The position numbers and the translations under genes were made by a program. 16,748 bases of DNA, taken from Patescibacteria group bacterium UBA6130 (GTDB lineage: Bacteria; Patescibacteriota; Microgenomatia; UBA12405; UBA6130). Below, piece after piece: positions 13,355-16,748 of the stretch. The stretch's first letter is position 1. The number at the start of each line of letters is the position of its first letter. The notes beneath the pieces were generated by a model, which had not been told where the DNA came from, searched no databases, and was given only the letters and a program-made list of their open reading frames with translations. The DNA lies in the NCBI GenBank assembly GCA_002428285.1, contig DIVO01000069.1:1-16748 (forward strand). The letters run 5' to 3'.

Positions 13355-13471
13355 TTAAATTTTACCACTATCAAAAGCCCGGATAACTTTAATAAGAGTA
13401 GCTAGGTCTTTATCATCAACTTCGATTTCCAAATCCTTACTATTCTCAATCATTACTTTTATTTTCTTCAT
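13355..13471 (-). CDS. 38-residue small ORF between the membrane protein and Replic_Relax genes
   Basis: It starts with ATG at 13471, inside the last 26 bases of the membrane-protein gene in another frame, and ends with TAA two bases before the Replic_Relax ATG. GGGGAG lies very close upstream, probably serving as ribosome site at short spacing. The peptide begins MKKIKVMIENSKDLEIEVDD and ends LIKVIRAFDSGKI: two short beta strands and a helix could form, and no membrane segment is present. It fills a gap that would otherwise be unusual in a tight operon, and it would couple translation of its neighbours. Function unknown; it could also be only a coupling peptide. Confidence 0.6.
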   Translation of the reverse strand: MKKIKVMIENSKDLEIEVDDKDLATLIKVIRAFDSGKI

Positions 13472-14336
13472 ACTCCCCTTTTCTTTCTATTGGTTGTTCC
13501 GGCAAACTTTTCCAGAACCCGTAGGGTTCTTTCTGGGTATCGGCCTGAGCCTGGGTGCAAACTAAATAATTCTTCCACATCTGGACTTCGTCGTTGCCTC
13601 TTAAAAATGCGCCCAGCTCGATAGTATATTTCCGGCCGGTTGAAACATAATCAATATTAATTACAGAACGATAACCTTTCCAAATAGAGGGCGTAATACT
13701 GGTTAAAGTAATATTAAAAATGCTTGGTTTGCCGAATTTATTATCAATTTCGCTTTTGGTGGTAGTGATATCCATCAAAGGTATTTTAAATTTAACCGGT
13801 TTGAGTGAAGGCAAAACAATGGCCATAAATGGGCGTGTTTGTGTACCGCTAATAACCAGATAGACAAAACGGCTGTGAGGCAAACTGGGGTGGCCCCCGA
13901 CATACTCTCCCCTGGTGGCAAGCGTAATATCATCTTTAGCTGACATCATCATCAAATCAAGCCTGGTAGCCACAAAATCCCAAATTAAGTCAACAATAAA
14001 AAAGATAAAAAAAGCAAAAACGGCAATCGTAATAACAACTTCAAAAAACATTAAAAACCCGGAACTAAAATTAGTAAGCCTGATAACAAAACCCATTCCT
14101 TTGCCGGCTTCTTCGCCTAACAGTTCAGAAAAAGCGCTTCTGCTGGCACCCTCAAGAAGCAGATTAATTACTTTACTGATTGCCCATAAACCGATTGTAA
14201 AAAAGGACATAATCGCGTGCAGAATAACAAGGACAATAAGCGTAATTACCCGGTCTAAAACCGTCATTCGAAGCCACCAGCGGACCAGCCGGCCAGTTGA
14301 TAATCTATGATTCCGTTTTGTTAAAAACCAAAGCAT
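13446..14336 (-). CDS. Two-helix membrane protein of the mobilization operon
   Basis: 296 residues, not recognised. Hydrophobic segments lie at about 28-55 (LDRVITLIVLVILHAIMSFF and on) and about 93-118 (LMFFEVVITIAVFAFFIFFIVDLIW), followed by a soluble domain of about 170 residues rich in beta strands (FVYLVISGTQTRPFMAIVLP, NITLTSITPSIWKGYRSVINI, YTIELGAFLRG). Its ATG directly abuts the TAA of the VirD4-like ATPase (TAAATG), with AAAGGGGA as ribosome site, so the two are coupled. A membrane anchor or channel-side partner of the ATPase fits: classical VirD4 carries its own N-terminal helices, and this ATPase does not. The start is firm; the function is inferred from context. Confidence 0.75.
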   Translation of the reverse strand: MLWFLTKRNHRLSTGRLVRWWLRMTVLDRVITLIVLVILHAIMSFFTIGLWAISKVINLLLEGASRSAFSELLGEEAGKGMGFVIRLTNFSSGFLMFFEVVITIAVFAFFIFFIVDLIWDFVATRLDLMMMSAKDDITLATRGEYVGGHPSLPHSRFVYLVISGTQTRPFMAIVLPSLKPVKFKIPLMDITTTKSEIDNKFGKPSIFNITLTSITPSIWKGYRSVINIDYVSTGRKYTIELGAFLRGNDEVQMWKNYLVCTQAQADTQKEPYGFWKSLPEQPIERKGEYEENKSND

Positions 14337-15785
14337 TTAGTCCCCTTTCTTTTTATCTTTTTTAATTTTTTCAAAAGCTTTTGGCTTGAAATAAATCTCG
14401 GCATTAGTCATTTTTGTTCTGATTTCGCTTTCTACTTCTTCTCTTTTTCTTGCCAGCGTCCTTGAGTTTTCTTTGATTTCCAAGGCCATTTTCTGGCTTT
14501 TTTCTCTGGTGATAGGCTCGGTAATAACGTTGTATTCCTCAAGCCGGCCGGATCTTATCAGTTTGCACCAGCATTGATAATTAGGCAGGTTTGATAACCG
14601 GTTGGCCATCTCCATGGACACATCCGAATAAAGCCTTTTTTTACCTTTGCCCATGATATACTCTCGCCTGTCGCCTACTCTTAAAATACCATCCTGGCTG
14701 GTTGCGTATAATACCGGCTGAGGCTCGGGATCAGCTTCCGGTGGCGTGTTATCAAACTGGTTGGCTAACTCCAAGCTGTCGTTGCCAGTTATCCTAAAAA
14801 AGATAAAATTACCTACATTTAAGGTTGAGCCTCGGTTAAGATAATCAAGCTGGTCCCGGTACTGATGAGCCACTAAGGTATCAATGGCAAATTTTCTCGC
14901 TTCACTTTGTAAGGTCGGAAAAGATTCGGTAGCAAAAGAGTGGTATTCATCAACAATCAAATGGAACGGCCGGCGGTTTTCCTGTTCGATATCCGCTCTG
15001 GATAAAGCCGCAATTAAAATTTTACCTACCAAAACACTGCCTAAAAGACTGGAGTTATCCTCCCCGATTTTACCTTTGGCTAAGTTAACCAGAAGGATTT
15101 TACCGTCGTTCATAATATCCCTAAGGTTAAAGCTGCTTTTAGGCTGGCCGACAATATTGCGGATTAAGGGATTAACCAGAAAACGGCCGATTTTATTAAA
15201 GGAGCTGGCAAGCCACTCCTGGGCGTCTTTTTTATCCCTGGGGAAAATCTTTTCCCAGTATTGGGTAATAATCGGATCTTTGACATTTTCCAGCATTTTA
15301 AGGCGGTAAACATAACTACTCAAAAGCAAGTGCAAATCAAGCAAGGTTGAACCGGGATTAAATAAAACCGCTAAAATGGCATGGCGCAGGATATCTTCAA
15401 GCCTCGGCCCCCAACTGGCCTCGTAAAGCTTTTTGAAAGTACCGATAATCTCTGAGCAAACCAAATCAACAAGCCTGGGGTCGTTAATATCAGGACACTC
15501 AAAAAGATTTAAGCCAAACGGATAATCAATATCAGCCGGATTAAAATAGATAACATCTTTCTTGCGATGCTCCGGCATTAAGGTTAAAAGCGCTTCCACC
15601 GCATCGCCGTGGGGATCTAAGAAACATAAGCCGTCGCCATGCTCGGCATCAGACAAGGCGGTATTCATCAAAAGGACTGTTTTGCCAGTGCCATTAACCC
15701 CGGCCATGTAGGTGCCTTGCCGGCGGTCATCTGAGGATAATTCAACCGGAGATTGCGTTTCTTTATCTAAGCCTAATCGAAGCAA
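14337..15785 (-). CDS. VirD4/TraD-like DNA-transfer ATPase (second copy)
   Basis: 482 residues. Walker A GVNGTGKT is at 29-36, LDPHGDA at 56-62, FHLIVDEYHSFAT around 274-286 as Walker B (Asp279-Glu280), and VAHQYRDQL in the position of LAHQQ of the first copy. A basic, charged C-terminal tail (ending KKDKKKGD) is likely a helix that may contact partners. No membrane helices are present; the abutting downstream gene provides two. It should be a ring ATPase that drives DNA transfer. The start is TTG at 15785, with GGCAGG five bases upstream; in-frame upstream codons reach a stop at 15804-15806 without an ATG or GTG. It is the first gene of a four-gene operon ending with Replic_Relax. Similarity to the 9159-10598 protein is at motif level only. 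Confidence 0.87.
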   Translation of the reverse strand: MLRLGLDKETQSPVELSSDDRRQGTYMAGVNGTGKTVLLMNTALSDAEHGDGLCFLDPHGDAVEALLTLMPEHRKKDVIYFNPADIDYPFGLNLFECPDINDPRLVDLVCSEIIGTFKKLYEASWGPRLEDILRHAILAVLFNPGSTLLDLHLLLSSYVYRLKMLENVKDPIITQYWEKIFPRDKKDAQEWLASSFNKIGRFLVNPLIRNIVGQPKSSFNLRDIMNDGKILLVNLAKGKIGEDNSSLLGSVLVGKILIAALSRADIEQENRRPFHLIVDEYHSFATESFPTLQSEARKFAIDTLVAHQYRDQLDYLNRGSTLNVGNFIFFRITGNDSLELANQFDNTPPEADPEPQPVLYATSQDGILRVGDRREYIMGKGKKRLYSDVSMEMANRLSNLPNYQCWCKLIRSGRLEEYNVITEPITREKSQKMALEIKENSRTLARKREEVESEIRTKMTNAEIYFKPKAFEKIKKDKKKGD

Positions 15786-15844
15786 AATTACCTGCCTTAA
15801 AATTCACGAAGAAATAATAGACAAGCCACGTATATTTGAAATAG

Positions 15845-15853
15845 TTTATAACA
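15845..15853 (-). promoter_or_regulatory. Promoter of the mobilization operon
   Basis: Minus-strand TGTTATAAA (extended -10) at 15845-15853, with TTTGCT 16 bases upstream as a weak -35. The start near 15838 gives a leader of about 53 bases before the TTG start codon. Confidence 0.5.
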
Positions 15854-15905
15854 ATCATAGATATTGAGCAAACAATTGATAAAAAAATACGGCTTGACTA
15901 TTCAT

Positions 15906-15956
15906 AAAATCGGCGCTCAAATAAATTGATAAAGGCTGAATCTATGCGCCGGTTTT
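15906..15956. terminator. Long hairpin between the structured region and the ATPase operon
   Basis: AAAATCGGCGC (15906-15916) and GCGCCGGTTTT (15946-15956) pair over 11 bp, with one T-G wobble in plus-strand RNA, around a 29-base loop. On the minus strand GCGCCGATTTTATG follows the loop, so it could end a minus-strand RNA from the region to the right. On the plus strand it could equally be the first hairpin of a transcript. Confidence 0.45.
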
Positions 15957-15964
15957 ATTGTAGA

Positions 15965-16460
15965 CTTGCCTGTTAAGGCAAGGAGCAGCTGGCGAAATGG
16001 AGGGTGCAGGGGGGAAATGCCGCCAAAGCTGCAGCAGGTGTCGGGTGCCACCCGACTAAATACCTTTAGTGAGGGCTTTTGCCCGAACGTCCGCCGAGCT
16101 TGCGAAGCAAGTGAAGGGCACCCTTGCCAGCCAAAAACAGGAAGCCAGGGGGAAAAGATAACTTGTTAAGATAACCCCCAAGGCTGAAATTTTGAGCAAG
16201 GGCGGAAAGGTATTTAGTCGGGGGCGGTAAAACACTTTTTACCGAACCACGACACCTGCCCAAGACGACAATACAGGCATAAAATCGCCCTGCTTCTGGG
16301 TAAATAAAAACAGATGATTAATTAAAAGATTTACAAGAAAAACCAGAAGCAGAAAGAGGATTTTGGATAAAATTATCAGTCAAATAAAGATTAAGATAGC
16401 TATAAAACTGATAATTTGGGGCGATTTGTCTGTATTAAGGAGTCTTGGTTTCCCCCCTGC
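15965..16460. ncRNA. Candidate large structured RNA (or complex oriT), about 500 bases, unrecognised
   Basis: A gene-free, GC-rich island (roughly 55-60% GC at 16021-16140, against an AT-rich window) with many mutually compatible pairings. Hairpin CTTGCCT/AGGCAAG is at 15965-15971 with 15976-15982. GCAGCT-GGCG (15985-15994) pairs CGCC-AGCTGC (16021-16032). The bases in that loop, GCAGGGGGGAAA (16006-16017), pair perfectly with 16449-16460, making a pseudoknot. GCAGGTGTCG (16034-16043) pairs 16250-16259. CCCGACTAAATACCTTT (16051-16067) pairs 16206-16222, 17 bp perfect. CGGTAAAA/TTTTACCG is a hairpin at 16225-16244. The right domain is closed by CCAAGAC (16260-16266) with 16442-16448, AATACAG (16270-16276) with 16430-16436, and AAATCGCCC (16282-16290) with 16419-16427. 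It encloses two hairpins (16290-16299 with 16343-16352, and 16370-16380 with 16407-16417). No tmRNA, RNase P, SRP or intron hallmarks were recognised. The strand is unresolved. Confidence 0.6.
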
Positions 16461-16567
16461 TCTTTAATTCTGAAGATTTTTAAAAACTATGTTTTTGGAA
16501 AAACATATGCAATAACAATATAAAAAATAAATTAACGAATTAGTTATTTAAAGCTATTATTATATTT

Positions 16568-16595
16568 TTAATAATAGAACAATTCTGATTGTCAA
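16568..16595 (-). promoter_or_regulatory. Candidate promoter leading into the structured region
   Basis: Minus-strand TTGACA (16590-16595) overlaps the stop of the upstream gene; 16 bases later is TATTAA (16568-16573). A transcript starting near 16561 would cover the structured region and could end at the 15906-15956 hairpin. The -10 also lies inside an 8-bp inverted repeat (16554-16561 with 16570-16577) that might be a weak terminator of the upstream gene. Confidence 0.4.
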
Positions 16596-16748
16596 ACTTT
16601 GGCATAAACTGCATTAATAAATAACTTAATTTCCCCATCATTGTCAAACTCTTCCCATTCTTCTTTTGTCATATCTTTAAAAACTTTAACATTCAGTTCG
16701 TTTTTAAAATTCTGGACCAGTCCAAGCTCTTTTAGGTGATTTTGTACA
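16592..16748 (-). CDS. C-terminal part of an unrecognised protein, cut by the window edge
   Basis: The minus-strand frame is open from the right edge for 51 codons to a TGA at 16592-16594. The visible part reads as normal coding sequence: a charged helix-like stretch with LKELGLVQNFKNELNVKVF, then MTKEEWEEFDNDGEIKLFINA and the end VYAKV. No motif is recognised. Without the rest, the function cannot be named. Its stop overlaps a TTGACA box of a possible promoter into the following non-coding region. Confidence 0.6.
   Translation of the reverse strand, partial: VQNHLKELGLVQNFKNELNVKVFKDMTKEEWEEFDNDGEIKLFINAVYAKV

Noticed and set aside
13915..14310. 131-residue plus-strand frame antisense to the membrane protein, and similar frames at 14884-15309 and 2740-3033
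   Set aside because: They are shadows of strongly supported minus-strand genes with clear motifs or membrane segments.
15966..16263. Open frames of 67 residues (plus, 15966-16169) and 65 residues (minus, 16066-16263) in the GC-rich island
   Set aside because: They lie across the paired segments, have no good ribosome site and read as unstructured, Arg/Gly/Pro-rich translations. The GC-rich stems explain the lack of stops.
15965..16460. Known RNAs or introns: tmRNA, RNase P RNA, SRP RNA, group I or II intron
   Set aside because: No tag peptide or CCA end, no conserved RNase P core bases, no SRP apical motif, no group I P/Q/R/S cores and no domain V-like hairpin were seen; the long stems do not fit these folds. 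An Rfam search was not possible here.

Overview
This is an AT-rich bacterial window that reads as part of a plasmid or integrated conjugative/mobilizable element. The standard genetic code fits: TAA, TAG and TGA all act as stops, and TTG starts occur. Nothing identifies the host firmly. The RepA_N replication initiator points to a Gram-positive-type replicon. The combination of a Replic_Relax protein, paired VirD4/TraD-like ATPases and a catalytic-domain-only tyrosine recombinase would also fit a Patescibacteria (CPR) element; that is inference.

Left part (1-5950, minus strand). A replication/partition cassette is followed by a defence cassette in one direction: parA (fused to a helix-turn-helix), a ParB-like ribbon-helix-helix protein, a RepA_N initiator, an adenine DNA methyltransferase, a type II restriction endonuclease and an OLD-type ATPase/TOPRIM nuclease cut by the left edge. 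Genes overlap or abut from parA to the endonuclease. The methyltransferase start overlaps the repA stop (TAATG). The repA coding region holds three 23-bp-spaced degenerate repeats that look like origin iterons. A TGTAATATT repeat occurs in the repA promoter and again inside the ParB-like gene. A short plus-strand RNA with its own promoter and two terminators may lie upstream of parA.

Middle (5950-12485). Minus strand: a RadC/JAB protein, an MFS transporter, a tyrosine recombinase, and a VirD4/TraD-like ATPase with a small membrane partner. These are followed by small genes of unknown function: a Gly/His/Asn-rich 69-residue protein, a 134-residue protein, an 84-residue membrane protein and a 146-residue exported protein.

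Right part (12486-16748). A tight minus-strand operon carries a second VirD4/TraD-like ATPase, a two-helix membrane protein, a 38-residue small ORF and a Replic_Relax protein, likely a DNA mobilization module. Upstream of it is an 806-base gene-free stretch, GC-rich in its left half, with many long nested complementary segments. They include a 17-bp perfect stem, a 12-bp pairing over about 430 bases and a probable pseudoknot. This is the most striking object in the window: either a large ornate structured RNA that I do not recognise or a complex origin of transfer. The right edge holds the C-terminus of an unrecognised gene.
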